A DNA stretch of 64,000 bases from Melieria omissa (GCA_963971225.1 OZ020267.1:87657648-87721647); one strand, 5' to 3'. Shown: positions 43,320 through 55,135, counted from the stretch's first letter. The notes: generated from the sequence alone by a model not told the origin. Made by a program: numbers and translations.

Positions 43320-44740
43320 AATGCGTTTTCGGCCAGTCAAAAGTGAAATTTCTTGGTCAAAGCCAAGTAAGCAAACGCAACACTGTTGGTTTACCTGCGC
43401 GAAGGTACCACACTCATACTTTCTGTCGCCGCGTCAGACACAAGCATCGGAGGCGTGTTACATCAGGTTGAAAACACGAAAGAATCATTAGCGTTTTTCC
43501 CCCCAAAAAAACTGTCCATGGAGCGCTTACTCAAGGGAACTTCTTGCAGTCTACAAGAGTGTAAAGCAGTTCGCAGACCAAATCGAAGGCAGGGAATCTA
43601 TCATTTATACTGATCACAAACCCATCACCTTCGCTGTTAAACAAAAACCTGAAAAATCAGATCCACGGCACATGCAGCAACTCCAATATATCAGCCAGTT
43701 CATAACCGAGATTCGCCACGTGAAAGGTAAGAAACGTTGTCCCCGATTTTCTTTCTAGAATCAGCTAATACGAATACGACGCGCTGGCCCTTGCACAAGA
43801 AAGACGAGGAGGTGAAATCCATTTTGCAAGGAGATCCCCGCTACCACATCACGCTAACAAGGCAGCCAATCGTAAACTCAAACCAGCACCTCTACTGTTA
43901 AGTTGCAGTCAGTAGGTGCAAGCAGTTTGTACCAAGAGTAATGCCGTAAAAGATCTTCGACGCCGTCCACAACATCTCGCATCCAGGTATACGAGCCACT
44001 TGCCGATTTATCAAGCAGATTCATTTGGCCAAATGTGCACAAAGACGTGGCTACCTGGTCGAGAACCTATATACCGTGTCAAAAATTCGTCGACATAATA
44101 AATCAGCGTTGCAGTTCTTTGACATCAACGAAATTGGCCGGAAGCAACACCTATCAAGGACATAACAAACCTTCACTACCGATCAAGGTAGGCAATTCGA
44201 AAGTCAGCTTTTCAGGGAACTCAATGAGCGGTTAGGTATTCGTCAGCTACGCACCGCCGCTTATCACGCGCACTCCAACAGTTTAAATGAACGCTTTCAT
44301 CGCATCCTAAAAATTTCGTCAAATTATGAGAAAAATACGACCTACACAGACCGCACACCATGGGGGCACAAAACCGTTTATTCAAAAAGAACTCTACCAG
44401 TGTAATCAGGTATTCATCCAAAACGGCGCCGTACTCACACCCTTGCAGCAGTCATGCGACGGACTGTTTGCAGTGCTGAAACGAAATCAGAAATTCTACT
44501 CGCTGCAAATTGACAACAGCGCTGCTTCACCGAACTCAGCACCGAATCAACGGCTCCAACAAACGTGCGCCATGGAAGCAGCGGTAATAGCTACAGCAAC
44601 GCGATCGGGACGAAGGGTCCGTTTTACAGATCGCCTGTGTCTCTGGGCCGAGACACATGCTGGAAGTGAACTGGTTGTGGCGACACAATTGTCTGCAGGG
44701 AACGGCATCCTGATGCACGCAACGGCGGCATCATAGCTAC
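43320..44740 (+). pseudogene. Decayed Ty3/gypsy pol (RNase H to integrase end)
   Basis: Blocks in all three frames: RNase H with ASDTSIGGVLHQV and YSRELLAVYKSVKQF then IIYTDHKPITFAV (43440-43650); integrase with HPGIRATCRFI (about 43980), TTDQGRQFESQLFREL (44180-44220) and RSNSLNERFHR (44270-44305); and a C-terminal VLTPLQQSCDGLFAVLKR stretch. Frameshifts and stops are dense. No LTR could be paired with it, although 44745-44970 may be LTR-derived. Confidence 0.75.
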
Positions 44741-44744
44741 TTGC

Positions 44745-44940
44745 TATTTTGAATTGCATATTTGTTCATTTTACTGCATTTTTGTGTTGTATATAGAAGC
44801 ATATTTTATGTATATATTTAGAATGTATATATTTAGAATATATGGAGTTCCACGCCCTGATCATAATAACATATGTAATCCTTTAAGTCGAGTTGGCTTA
44901 TAAAGCAAGAGTAATAAATTCTTTGATCACAAAAAATATA
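44745..44940. other. AT-rich spacer between gypsy relic and CRAL-TRIO gene
   Basis: No gene. It contains two GTATATATTTAGAAT units and presumably includes the host gene's downstream region. Confidence 0.35.
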
Positions 44941-44946
44941 TTTATT
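44941..44946 (-). terminator. Polyadenylation signal of the CRAL-TRIO gene
   Basis: AATAAA on minus, about 36 bp past the stop codon at 44982. Confidence 0.65.
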
Positions 44947-44981
44947 TCGCAAGTTCTGTTATATATAACTAGTGCATAGTG

Positions 44982-46129
44982 TCATGAAATTACATTATAC
45001 TCGACGTCACTTTCATTTGATCCTTTTATTCGGTTTGCGTACCGAGAGAAGGAAGGCGCTTTGGAGTATACAGTTGGCTCTATAAGCCGGTACGATTTCG
45101 GGGATTCCGGAGTTTGGCTCGATTCTAGTAAATAATGATACCAGTCCAACGTATTTATTGTAGGACCTTCACCTCCTAAATCCGGCGGTAGAATATCCTT
45201 GCTAACAATGTTGTGCAAAGAAGTCAAGTTGCTGCCGTGCACGACCACGCGGTCCTTCATGTTTTCGTTTAGAAACGGTCGAATTACGGTAAGTACTATG
45301 TCCACGTACCATGGCTGAGACACAAAGTGGACTCCTTTAAAGTTGGCCGGCGTACAATTCTGCAATTAGACGCAACAATTGATACGTACTGAAAAAATGC
45401 TTGGTGCATCTAAAGGTAAATCGATCAACTTTGTTTTTTCACTATTAGATGAGTTGTTGAAAACTAACAATAGCAGGAAGTAGCATCTCTGCTGTAGTTG
45501 AGATTTGTTGGGTGAAGCCAACTTACTTGAAGGCCCTCTATCATTAATTTCAATATTCGTGGCGATAAATGACTCGACTGTCGGAATGTGAAATTAGTCC
45601 AGTCAACAACCACCACGAACCCAAGTGCTTGGTTCTCCACATTTTCCAATAGCTTATCCAGGGACAGCAACAGCGCTCTGTACACATCTTCCAAGCTGTA
45701 TTTAGTTATGTCCCAGTTGGCAGCGGCAAACGTGAGAACTTTGCGGCCTCTTCGGTCACGCTGCTTCAGTACTGATGGATTTCCGTCGCGCAGTGCTAGC
45801 TGTATGTTTTCGTCAAAGATATTAATTCGCTGTAACAAATGCTTATTGTGCTCTCTGTACGTCAAATAACGGATGAGGAGCTCCACAGCCTCGTCACAGT
45901 GAAATGCCTTCGCATATAGGAAGCGATTGAGAAAATTGTCGTCAGCACAGCATGACTTGTCCTTGAACGCCAAGTCGATGCTTGTGAAAATCATTTCCTT
46001 AAATAGTTGTAACTTTTGTTGGCGATGTTGAGTATCGCTTTTGTTAAAAATATCTTGTTGATTATTTAAGTAACGCGCCCTGGAGCTGGTGCACCGCGTT
46101 TGCACTTGATATTCGAGAAACTCAGCCAT
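44982..46129 (-). CDS. CRAL-TRIO (Sec14-like) lipid-transfer protein, two coding exons
   Basis: Coding exon 1 is 46129-45527 (201 codons from MAEFLEYQV) and exon 2 is 45359-44982. The intron 45526-45360 has GTAAGT and TTGCAG borders and joins in phase 0, giving about 326 residues, the usual length for insect clavesin/alpha-TTP-like proteins. The N-terminal CRAL-TRIO-N helices include DDNFLNRFLYAKAFHCDEAV. The lipid-binding domain has ALGFVVVVDWTNFTF, LQ-NCTPANFKGVHF, QPWYVDIVLTVIRPFL and LPPDLGGEGP. Such proteins carry hydrophobic ligands or phosphoinositides in the cytosol. A TTTTGTAG acceptor lies just before the ATG, so a 5' UTR exon probably lies upstream. There are no stops or shifts: this is the only intact host-like gene here. 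Confidence 0.9.
45360..45526 (-). other. Intron of the CRAL-TRIO gene
   Basis: 167 bp with GTAAGT at the 5' border and CTAATTGCAG at the 3' border. Splicing keeps the CRAL-TRIO fold continuous (GLQ joined to NCTPANF). Confidence 0.85.
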
Positions 46130-46133
46130 ATTC

Positions 46134-46861
46134 CTACAAAAGAAAATAAATGGTGATGTATAGTATTTGAACAAGTTAAAAATTGTATATATCATTATAT
46201 ATATAATGTTGAATTGTTAGTAAGAATAATGAAGGGAGCATTAAAAATTTAGTAATAATTGGTTTAAAGTTACTCTGGAATTATTTTACATTGCGCTCTC
46301 GCTACTCCGAGGTTGCCTCTAAACGAATGAAATAGAAAAGCCCTGCATTAAGGGGGTTGTCTACGTAGCGGCCCGATTTTCGAGCCTGTTTTTACAAAAT
46401 TTATTACGAAGGAACGAAAAAAGATATTCACTCACATTTTTGGTTTTTTTGTTTATTTAATCGTAATCTTTCAAGAGGCAAGATTTTAAAAATTATATTT
46501 CTACATATTCGAGTGCGGGATGACCTTGAACCTGCCCTCATCAGAATTTTGATATCAATTTCCCTGCAAGATTTTGAGCCAACCACGTAACCTACAACAA
46601 AAAATGAAACTAATCTATAATTGATATTACATCAGCTATACTTAAACACGAGCTTTTTGTTAAATTAAAAAATCTCTCGAAATGGTGGACATTTTTGAAA
46701 AAAGTTATTTTTCCCTTTTTTTTAAAGTTTATTGCCTGTTATAATAAAAAAAACAATATTTTGTCAAAAGCTCGTGTCTAATCATAGCAACATGTTTTCT
46801 TAGCAATTAAAAAAAAGAAATCGAATCGATGCGTGTAAAACTTTTAATCGTGCAAGTAAGT
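46134..46861. other. Upstream region of the CRAL-TRIO gene, no gene seen
   Basis: AT-rich. It probably begins with the 5' UTR intron. A 12-bp inverted pair (ACACGAGCTTTT near 46643, AAAAGCTCGTGT near 46769) suggests a small decayed element. No promoter was identified. Confidence 0.4.
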
Positions 46862-46865
46862 TTAA

Positions 46866-47100
46866 CCCTTTCGGGACGGAGTTTAATTTTGAAAACCAAA
46901 ATACTCTTGGTAAAAATGTTCCCATGCTTTCAAGTTTGGGACTACAAATTTTGTTGTATACTCTCAAATTCTAAAAACATCCTTTAACCGAAGACATATA
47001 TTTCGAATAATTATTCTGCAGGGGGCACAAGATGTGAATAATTATTTTGAGGGGCCTTAAAAACTTGCTTTGACGTATTATCCCAGTAGTCCCGAAAGGG
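46866..47100. mobile_element. TTAA-target MITE (piggyBac-like), 235 bp
   Basis: TTAA at 46862-46865 and 47101-47104 flanks inverted termini CCCTTTCGGGAC. Ends starting CCC and ending GGG within TTAA are the classic piggyBac layout. No coding. Confidence 0.85.
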
Positions 47101-47229
47101 TTAAAGCGCGTTTAACGTTCACAGGGAGCGTGCGGAAACACCGTGAGCGAGCGTGCTCAATGCTCTACAGCTCAATAACCGTGAAGAGTTTACCCAAATC
47201 CTTTGCAAATAACATTCCTCACGTCTTCC

Positions 47230-47905
47230 AAATGAATATTATGTAAAAAAAAAAAACCGTGCTACCGTATGTCCGTGAAAAAACGCCAATGCTTTGGGTC
47301 TTCCAACAGGATTATAACCTAAAGCATACAAGAAAGGTCGCACGGAAGGAGCTTCGCAAAAGCAGGATTAGGGTTATGGAATGGCTCGCACAATCACCAG
47401 ACTTCAATATAATTAAAAATTTGTGGTGTGACGTGAAAAGAGCAGTTGCTCACAATAATCTTTTAAATAATAATCAACTTTGAGAAGCAGTAGACCACGC
47501 CCCTAGAGAAAGATATGAAAATTTGATTATTTCAATGCATCGGCTCTGTGCTGCAGTAATAGCCAAACAACAGTCACGCAACTAAATATTAATTTGAAGA
47601 AAAATTACGTTATTACTATTTAACCACTAAATCTTTTAAAATGAAACACAATTTTTGCTTCATTTTTATGAAAGTAAAGCGAACTACTATTTTTTTGACC
47701 GTCCATATTTTGGAGCTTTTGACGCATTTAATTTAAATCAAACCAAACTGAGTTTAATTCTTAAGTTTTCTTTTATGATTGCATTGTTAACACATATAAC
47801 TTGTTAAAAAAAATACAAAGTAAATATTTGTAAAAAAAAAGCAGATTATTTTTTCTTAATTTTCTTTTCGTTGTATGCGTACTACTATTATTTTGACCGC
47901 AGCTG
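47230..47905 (+). pseudogene. Tc1-like transposase C-terminal relic and 3' terminus
   Basis: The frame from 47259 reads PMLWVFQQDYNLKHTRKVA, MEWLAQSPDFNIIKNLW and VKRAVAHNN, the second half of the Tc1 DDE domain. A TGA at 47481-47483 interrupts it, after which the same frame continues to a Tc1-like end (SMHRLCAAVIAKQQSRN, stop at 47583-47585). The element's right end is likely CAGCTG at 47900-47905 followed by TA, since the preceding TTTTGACCGCAGCTG is the reverse of a Tc1-like inverted terminus. The left half is missing. Confidence 0.82.
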
Positions 47906-48433
47906 TATATTGTTGCAGTTGTCAGATTATCGTATTTTAGCCGTTATACACATTGAATGATATAGCATATTATTTACAAAAATTTCAGTTTATTTAAAAT
48001 TTAATTAATACAAATTGGCTTTAAAATTTGAATGCTATAGCATTCTCGTCATTTTGCATTACTATGAAAAAGACTGCTATAGCATTCACGTCCGCGAACG
48101 TGTTAAGAGATCTAATGTGTAAGCGCACGGTAACTGGCCTCACTGGGGGCTGCACAGGTGTTATCACAGTTCAATAGACTAGTAATGTTGCAATATTGTT
48201 AAATATTTTTCATTTAAACATATAATTAAGTTTAATTGTGAGTGAAACAAAGCTAAAGATCCATATACTGGGCGTGCCAAATCTGCGGGTAAAAGTGGAT
48301 AACTTTTTCAAAAGTTATCCACTTTTACAGTGGATAACTTTTTTCTAACAAATTGTGGACCACGGAAATTGCACATTACGAGAGCACGTCTATCAAATCA
48401 ATTTTTCTATGTATCATGTGGATTTGAAGATAT
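47906..48433. other. No gene; short palindromes
   Basis: GAATGCTATAGCATTC (about 48030-48045) is a perfect 16-bp palindrome, and a related GCTATAGCATTC recurs near 48078. A stronger hairpin lies at 48289-48328. Confidence 0.5.
48289..48345. repeat. Perfect 18-bp hairpin plus a third half-copy
   Basis: GTAAAAGTGGATAACTTT (48289-48306), a 4-base loop, and its exact reverse complement (48311-48328), followed by AGTGGATAACTTTTT as a third partial copy. It could extrude as a cruciform or be the core of a tiny foldback element. Confidence 0.8.
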
Positions 48434-49054
48434 CGCACACCCACTTCAAAAGTGACACAACTCAACATTTTTAATTTTCGCGTTTATGTGTTAATACAGT
48501 GCACAATGCATCCATCTACCAATAAGCAAAAACTCAGTATATTTTGTTGTTGTTGACTTTTGCCAAAATACAGTTAGGTACAGTTAGGTCGAGAAGTTTG
48601 ATGCTATTTGATCGCTGCAGCTCAATGCAAATAGTTCTAATTCAAATTATGACACTTTAGACGAAATAAATTTTTGTTGAAGTTAATTTTAAGTAAAGTT
48701 GTGACAATTTTAGTATATATTTTCAAATAAAAAAATTAATTTCGAATTTTCAAAATTTTTCTTTCAACTTTGTAACTGTCATTTATAATTATTAAATTCA
48801 GCAAAAGTGACATAACTTAAAATAATTCGGTAATTATTGAATATCATCAATAAAGTCACAACTCAAAATTTTGGATTATCTAGTGTTAAATTCAAAAAAA
48901 TCTTTGTAACTTATCCTAAAGCATAATATGTAGGGATTTTCTACTAAACGGTGTATACGTTAATTTAAAAAGTGTTCATTCAACTCAAACCCAGTTTTTT
49001 GCGTTTCCTGAAAAATTAAAAATTTTGAGTTGTCACTTTTTTAGTGGGTGTGCG
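48434..49054. mobile_element. Inverted-repeat MITE, about 621 bp
   Basis: The ends are CGCACACCCACTTCAAAAGT at left and the near-exact reverse complement at 49013-49054, with homology over about 40 bp. TAT-like sequence adjoins both ends, so the target duplication is ambiguous. Internal AAAGTGACATAACT-type motifs echo the termini. No coding. Confidence 0.75.
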
Positions 49055-49084
49055 GTATATATTGGCATATACAACAGAAGTATT

Positions 49085-49287
49085 CAGTCGCCGTAACTCA
49101 GCTGGCTAGTGCGTTGAACCGTGAGTCAAATGTGACGCTCAAACCCGGGTTCAAGACTCCGTTGCTGCTAACACCGAAAAAAGGAAAAACAACAATTTTT
49201 CTTTCGGCGGCTGTCCTCTCAGCAGGAAATGGCGAATCTCTGAGAGTGAAATTGCCGTTCAGAATCAACATAAAACGGTAGTTCCCT
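49085..49287 (+). mobile_element. tRNA-derived SINE, interrupted at its 3' end
   Basis: The head GTAACTCAGCTGGCTAGTGCG (A box) and GGGTTCAAGACTC (B box) is followed by the family body ending ATAAAACGGTAGTTCCCT. The sequence resumes at 53599 with GTTCCCTTCC, as expected from the copy at 25534, after a 4.3-kb insertion. Confidence 0.82.
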
Positions 49288-49481
49288 CAAAGTAAATCCT
49301 AAGTAGCGCCACTCTTTGACAACCAGACGTCGATTCTGTATGACAAGAACTGTCAAATTGTTGTTGTTCACGTATAAAATTCAAATCGTGGTGAGTAAGC
49401 ACAATATGTGGCAGTACTGCGTGCACATGAAAATTGCTGAAAAAACTGCGGTTTACATGAATTCCTTAAATGTAATTTAAG

Positions 49482-50206
49482 GGGTCATTCTCATGTGAAA
49501 TTTTGTAAAAATCAATTTTTTTTTAACATATTTGGAATGTATCATCCTTGAAGAAGGTGCTGTCAAATTTTTATTGGAAAATTTCAAGTATTTCGGCTTC
49601 TGCAGACATTTGTATAACGAGCGGTCAAGGGATTCTAGCGGTTAGTCAAAACTTTAAACGTGTTTTTCTTGGAACGAATTTTTTGAAACGGCGGGGATGA
49701 TTTAAAAAAAACCATTCATCCGATCTCTCTGCGATTTTGTCACGTCATTCTACATACTGTTAGCTATCGTCCCTAGTAAATTCACTCCGATATGTTAAAA
49801 ATTTCATATTATTTTTAATTGATAAAATCTTCAAAAACAACAATTTTTTACTGTTCTAACTTCCAATGCCTGCCATTTTGTGAGATTCTTATGAAAAAAT
49901 TCAAATTTACTACGGGCGAGAGGTATGTTCATGCTGATTAAGAATTTCTTTGAAATTTATGTTTCAGACAATCCTATGACTCAAAACAATCCCCGCCAGC
50001 TGACCATGACGCGGCAGAAGCCGTGTCTTTAACCGAAAAAAAGGGTTTGAAAAAATTAAAAACAAATTTTTTTTATTTTTTATTTTTGTACCATAATTAT
50101 GAATAAATTAAAGTGGAATATCTTTTTTTGATAATTCCTCGTATTCACAAAGGAAATAATTTCTGAAGAATGTCCATTTTTCCTGTCCCCGCATGAGAAT
50201 GACCCC
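49482..50206. mobile_element. TTAA-target MITE, 725 bp
   Basis: TTAA at 49478-49481 and 50207-50210. Inverted termini GGGGTCATTCTCATG. It is distinct in sequence from the other TTAA elements here, and no coding is seen. Confidence 0.85.
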
Positions 50207-50210
50207 TTAA

Positions 50211-51539
50211 CACGATTTTACATAAGAAGCGCTGATATTTTATATTGCTATCACCAGGGAAAAGAAAGTTAAACGAAATTCCCATAAATTAGTTGATTTT
50301 CAGCAAAATTTATGAACAAATTTTAATTTATTTTGTTGGCTCTTCAAAAACCACTCTGGCTGGACATATATATTCACCACAAATAATTGTTGGCTGAAAC
50401 TTTAAATTTAATTTAAAATTTTGCTTAGAACTGGAATTGGTACATGACAAAATAATTTCAACAATAACTTAAAATAAATAATAGGTTATTTCATCATGGA
50501 ATTGGTATAAATGACATAAATGACAAGACTCAGCGAGCCAGTCTGCTGGCTGCACCGACGACTGTTGCGCAATGTGGCTGACATGAAAGTGCTAATACGA
50601 TTTAGATATGATACATGATTACAACGATGTGGCACTGAACCATTGGCAGGCAACGCTGCAATCACTGCGTTTTGGGTCAGTTTGCAAATTTTCCTTGATT
50701 TTGCGCGACTTTCCGTGACATTTTTTCAATAAACAAATGAGGTTATTTGCGCACTGTGGTGAAAAATTACACAGTATGTGGTGAAAGTTGTAAAATAATT
50801 ATAAGACAGGGATGAAACTTTTGCTATCGATGGTGAATATAGAAATGTATTTAAATGGGAGATATTTGTAATGGTTATGATTTTATTTAAATTACTTCAG
50901 TCAATGCAGTCGCTTCAAAGATACTGAATAATGAATATAAAAATGTTGTCCTGAACACATTCATCATGTTTTGATTAAATCATCGTGTCGTGCATTTGTG
51001 TTGCCAATAAAAATGAATAAAAACATATTTTTAATACTTATTATGTTTTATAAAGATGCACAACATTACTATTGTTTTCTATCAACCTGATGACGTCACT
51101 GGTGAAAATTTATAAGGTGACCATTTCAGAGTGCAATATTTTATTTGTATTATTCGTGCGTATATTCCTTTTTAAGACTGAAAACACGTTTATACACATA
51201 TTTTTTGACAGACAGACAATTTCTGCCAATTCTGCAATTACATGTACATAATTTTGCTAAAACAAAATGTTGCTTCTCTATGTATTTTTCATCTTGAAAA
51301 AAAAAATAAAAATAAAATTTGAATCCTATGTCAATTGGGCACCTTAAAATTATTTTGATTCGTTATGCAAAATTTGATTGGCCAACGGCATTTTTGGAAT
51401 TTTGTTACTATTTAACGCGAAAATTTGACCAAAACGGTGTGGAATCTTTGGAATAATACAAAATCCAAAAGTTAACGTTTTCGTGAAAACAGTTTGCAAC
51501 AATTACAAAGAGTTTTTGATAGAAAACAAAACGTAAACA
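50211..51539. other. Interior of the 4.3-kb element, no gene
   Basis: AT-rich. No frame with a recognisable domain. Confidence 0.4.
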
Positions 51540-51594
51540 ATGAAGTGTGCAGTGGGCCAATGTCGGCAAAACAATACAAAATAAGCATGTGAGT
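51540..51594 (+). pseudogene. Possible THAP-domain first exon remnant
   Basis: ATG 51540 opens MKCAVGQCRQNNTK, with the C-x4-C start of a THAP zinc finger, then a stop. A missing base in the A run at about 51577 would account for the stop. A GTGAGT donor follows at 51589. THAP domains open P-type transposases and many insect proteins. The stretch is short, so this is tentative. Confidence 0.35.
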
Positions 51595-52429
51595 AATTTG
51601 TGAAATTTACATATTCGTGATTGTTGTGCCGTATGTTTCGTTGTTAATATTCAATACGATTTTTACAAATTTTGGGAACTTTTGTGAACGCGACAGGATC
51701 AATTTCATTACTAAAAGAATTTGATAAGGAGGACTATTTCCGTTCAAGTTAAAATCATATACAGAACCTGATCGTTTTTAATTTTTAAAATAATATAGAT
51801 GAAAGAATTAAAACATATAAAATATCGAAAAATAGTATTTTGAAAAAAATTATTATATTAAATAGCAAGAGTGTTATATTGGTAACACAGAGAGGCTAGG
51901 CAGATTTGGCCTCTATCTAAATCGCTCTAAGCAATTTATAAGTAAATATGTATATGTTAAATACAATGAAACGAAATGAATAACTTCATATGCACTTCAT
52001 ATAATCTTTTTTTGGAAATATTAATTTTGTAAAAGGTTGTACTCGTCTCACTGTTCCTTGACATTTTGAAACAATTCATACTACGTCACGGGTGAAAACT
52101 TAAATTTTCCTGTCATTGGTAATTTACCAATGTTTGTCACCTGTAATTTATCAAAAGAAACTTTGTTCTGGGCTTTTTCACTTGTACAAGAAGAAAATTA
52201 CATTAATATTGATTCGGAAAGTTTATTGTTTTCATTATAAAATTATTTGTACGCAGGCAAAATAGAAATTAGTATTCAAATGTCCCTTTTTTTAGTGAAT
52301 TATGATAACAACTATTGTATTTTTACAGTAATTGCCCAGTTATCTTAAGATATTTGATATTTCAAACATTTCTTTAATACTTGATTGGCAAAGTAATCAA
52401 AAAAATAGGCATACAATTTGCTACTAGTA
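51595..52429. other. Interior of the 4.3-kb element, no gene
   Basis: AT-rich, with no domain seen. If the THAP call is right, further transposase exons would be expected here, but none was recognised. Confidence 0.4.
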
Positions 52430-53468
52430 CAGTAAATTGGTATATTTTACTAAAAAAAAATACTTAATGGCTGAAATTTAGAGGGTGTGTTCGGGGGCAT
52501 GTCCTGAGTCTAAAACTGAGTTTTCGTATTCGAGGGGGTGGGGGAAGATACTACCCCCTGCTTATTTAGGGGTGAGCTCGTTTTAATTCCTTATCTCCGG
52601 TGCTATTACTCGTACCGACAAGTCCGAGGGATCAAATTTGTGGGGAATAAAATTATCTATCTAATGATAATAAAATCGAGGTCATAGGTCGATAAGGTGA
52701 ATCACAATGACCGGTCAAAGGTCAAAAGTGAGGGAAATTTTTCGTTTTTCGTGAATATCGTGAAACCGAGAGTTTTTTCGCATACTGCTTCGATACCATT
52801 TTAAAGTACTTGAAATTACCTACAAAATGAGTGCTCGAACACTCATCTACTATAAATAGTTTGCCATCAATCCAACGACCAAGTTGACCGCGTGCGCCGG
52901 TGTTGACCATGCGCGCTGTACGTGCGAGCACGTAGAGAGTGCAATGTATGCGCAATGAGTACTTCTCGCGCCGTGCGCGGCTCAACATCGGCGCGCGCGG
53001 TCAACTTGGTCGTTGGATTGACGGCAAACTATTTATAGTAGATGAGTGTTCGAGCACTCATTTTGTAGGTAATTTCAAGTACTTTAAAATGGTATCGAAG
53101 CAGTATGCGAAAAAACTCTCGGTTTCACGATATTCACGAAAAACGAAAAATTTCCCTCACTTTTGACCTTTGACCGGTCATTGTGATTCACCTTATCGAC
53201 CTATGACCTCGATTTTATTATCATTAGATAGATAATTTTATTCCCCACAAATTTGATCCCTCGGACTTGTCGGTACGAGTAATAGCACCGGAGATAAGGA
53301 ATTAAAACGAGCTCACCCCTAAATAAGCAGGGGGTAGTATCTTCCCCCACCCCCTCGAATACGAAAACTCAGTTTTAGACTCAGGACATGCCTCCGAACA
53401 CACCCTCAAAATTTCAGCCATTAAGTATTTTTTTTTAGTAAATGTAATTTATTTGTCTCTATTTACTG
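52430..53468. mobile_element. 1.04-kb palindromic foldback with TA/CAGT ends (Tc1/mariner-like)
   Basis: The left arm (about 52430-52905) and right arm (about 52985-53468) are near-exact reverse complements around a ~77-bp GC-rich centre. The ends read TA-CAGTAAAT and ATTTACTG-TA, the form of Tc1-type termini. Because of the palindrome, the same 57-residue peptide can be read on both strands; it is not a gene. Confidence 0.82.
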
Positions 53469-53598
53469 TACTATACCTAAACCAACAGAAAATGACGTTG
53501 GGGTAACACTACCACATTCTGTACTTTGTGGCAACACTGCCACATTCTGTACCACTGACAGCTCGAAAAAAGAGTGGCGCTACTTAGGATTTACTTTG

Positions 53599-53620
53599 GT
53601 TCCCTTCCAACCAGAGACAA
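53599..53620 (+). repeat. SINE 3' remainder
   Basis: GTTCCCTTCCAACC continues the SINE cut at 49287; compare GTCCCTTCCACCC in the copy at 25534. The tail beyond cannot be matched. Confidence 0.6.
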
Positions 53621-54927
53621 TAAAGACTTTGCACTTCGAGTTGTTCTCACTTATACAGACTCATTTCTTGCTGTCTAATAAATCCCCGAGCCAATAGATA
53701 CATTTCGTGGTGTGTACATGAGTACCCGAACAATTTAATGTAGTATGTATCATAGAAGTCGTTTCTACATACGACATTGCTTTACTGATGCTGCCAATTA
53801 AACTTCCTACCATACTTCATGGTGAACATAATTTGAATTATTATCGTTTGTTTATTGTGCAGTAGACTTCGCAGAGGACACCGAGAATTTAAAAATAAAA
53901 TAAAAACCAATTTGACTTATATACTAATTTAAAGAAGTGATTTTCGCAAGCGTAAGTATATTCATTATGTCATTGTGTGCATATTTTGTATCTTTTTTTT
54001 TCATGCTATTGTTTTAAAAATATGAATTTTTGATTTTCTGTTTATTGGTGAAAGCTATTTTTTCACATTTTGTATCTTTTGTTTCATGTTGTTTAATGAA
54101 AATGAATTTTTTATTTATGTTTATTGGTGCAATCTTTATGTGATTTATATGTTCCTTATGTTTTATAAAATATTGTAATGGGTGAAATATGCCTACAGGG
54201 GAACCGAGCACCCAAAAAAAAATCGGTAACGCGCCTATTTTGCATACCTCTATGGTGGTGGAGAAAATGCAAAGATATTTATATAGATATATCTATTACG
54301 TGTAATAAATTTGTATTATAAATGAATAAAGCATATTGTGATGTACATTAGTTAATTGCAATAAGAGGAATCTTAAAATATTTGTCGTTTGGATTGTATA
54401 CATTTTCAAAACAAAAACTTACAATATATCAAAACTTAACACAATATTTCTCAATTTTTTGTTTTCGAAATTACCCCCGGGCGGCATCAGCTTGACGATA
54501 AAATATCAAATCCAACAGCTGATATTTTTTCAGCACAACTTTTGCCAATTGGTAGTACAAAATTTCTATGCAAAAGGGAGGCAGAATAATGCAAAAATAT
54601 AACAATATAAACGAACCAAAACAATTTTGATTACTGGCAAACTCTTCGACATCACATTTAGATTATAGAATGAACACATATTCTTGTTCCAGCAGCGATT
54701 TTACTGTAAATCATTATTTTGTGCACAAACATCCATCCCCGAAAAATGTTCAAGCAGAAAACAGCTGATTGGGTTTCACCACGAATTGTAAACACATTGC
54801 TAAATTGAAACTTGTATAAAAATAGCCAAAAAGCAATACAAAATAATAGCAAACTTGAATGAGCTATAAGCAATTTTATGATCGCGCTTTTCTTAGTTAT
54901 GAATAATTTATTGATTAATAAGTCGCG
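53621..54927. other. No gene seen
   Basis: AT-rich. It contains the short repeat shared with 1740-1800 (at 54215-54275). Frames are short and domain-free. Confidence 0.45.
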
Positions 54928-55135
54928 CAAACCACATATATGCACTATCTGAGAAGTTCAGAGTGAAAAACATTTATTCCGGAAAATCCTTTTCATATAA
55001 AACCAATTCAATTTTTTCCCCTGCAACCAAATTGCAAACAGCTGATTTCTTTGCTCTCACGGAGTTTTTATCTTGGTTATCTTGGTATAGCAAATTTCAG
55101 CTGTTTTGGGCAAAATGAGCGAGTGTAATGTCGTA
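54928..55135 (-). repeat. Unclassified repeat, second copy of the unit at 25427-25985
   Basis: Its reverse complement matches the two halves at 25427-25533 and 25876-25985 without the SINE. It therefore shows the pre-insertion arrangement. Confidence 0.7.

Larger units (their letters stand above)
49288..53598. mobile_element. 4.3-kb inverted-repeat DNA element inserted in a SINE
   Basis: The ends are inverted repeats CAAAGTAAATCCTAAGTAGC... (30 bp, nearly perfect). GTTCCCT is duplicated at 49281-49287 and 53599-53605, and the interrupted SINE fixes the boundaries independently. It contains a TTAA MITE, a Tc1-like foldback and a possible THAP-domain start at 51540. The CA start, 30-bp ends and 7-bp duplication resemble the element at 14599 and suggest a P-like or hAT-like origin. 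No long transposase frame survives. Confidence 0.8.

Noticed and set aside
48289..48345. TTATCCAC strings as replication-initiator boxes
   Set aside because: Resemblance to bacterial DnaA boxes is meaningless in an insect genome.
52722..53166. Two overlapping frames on opposite strands with the same peptide
   Set aside because: Mirror products of the palindrome at 52430-53468, not genes.
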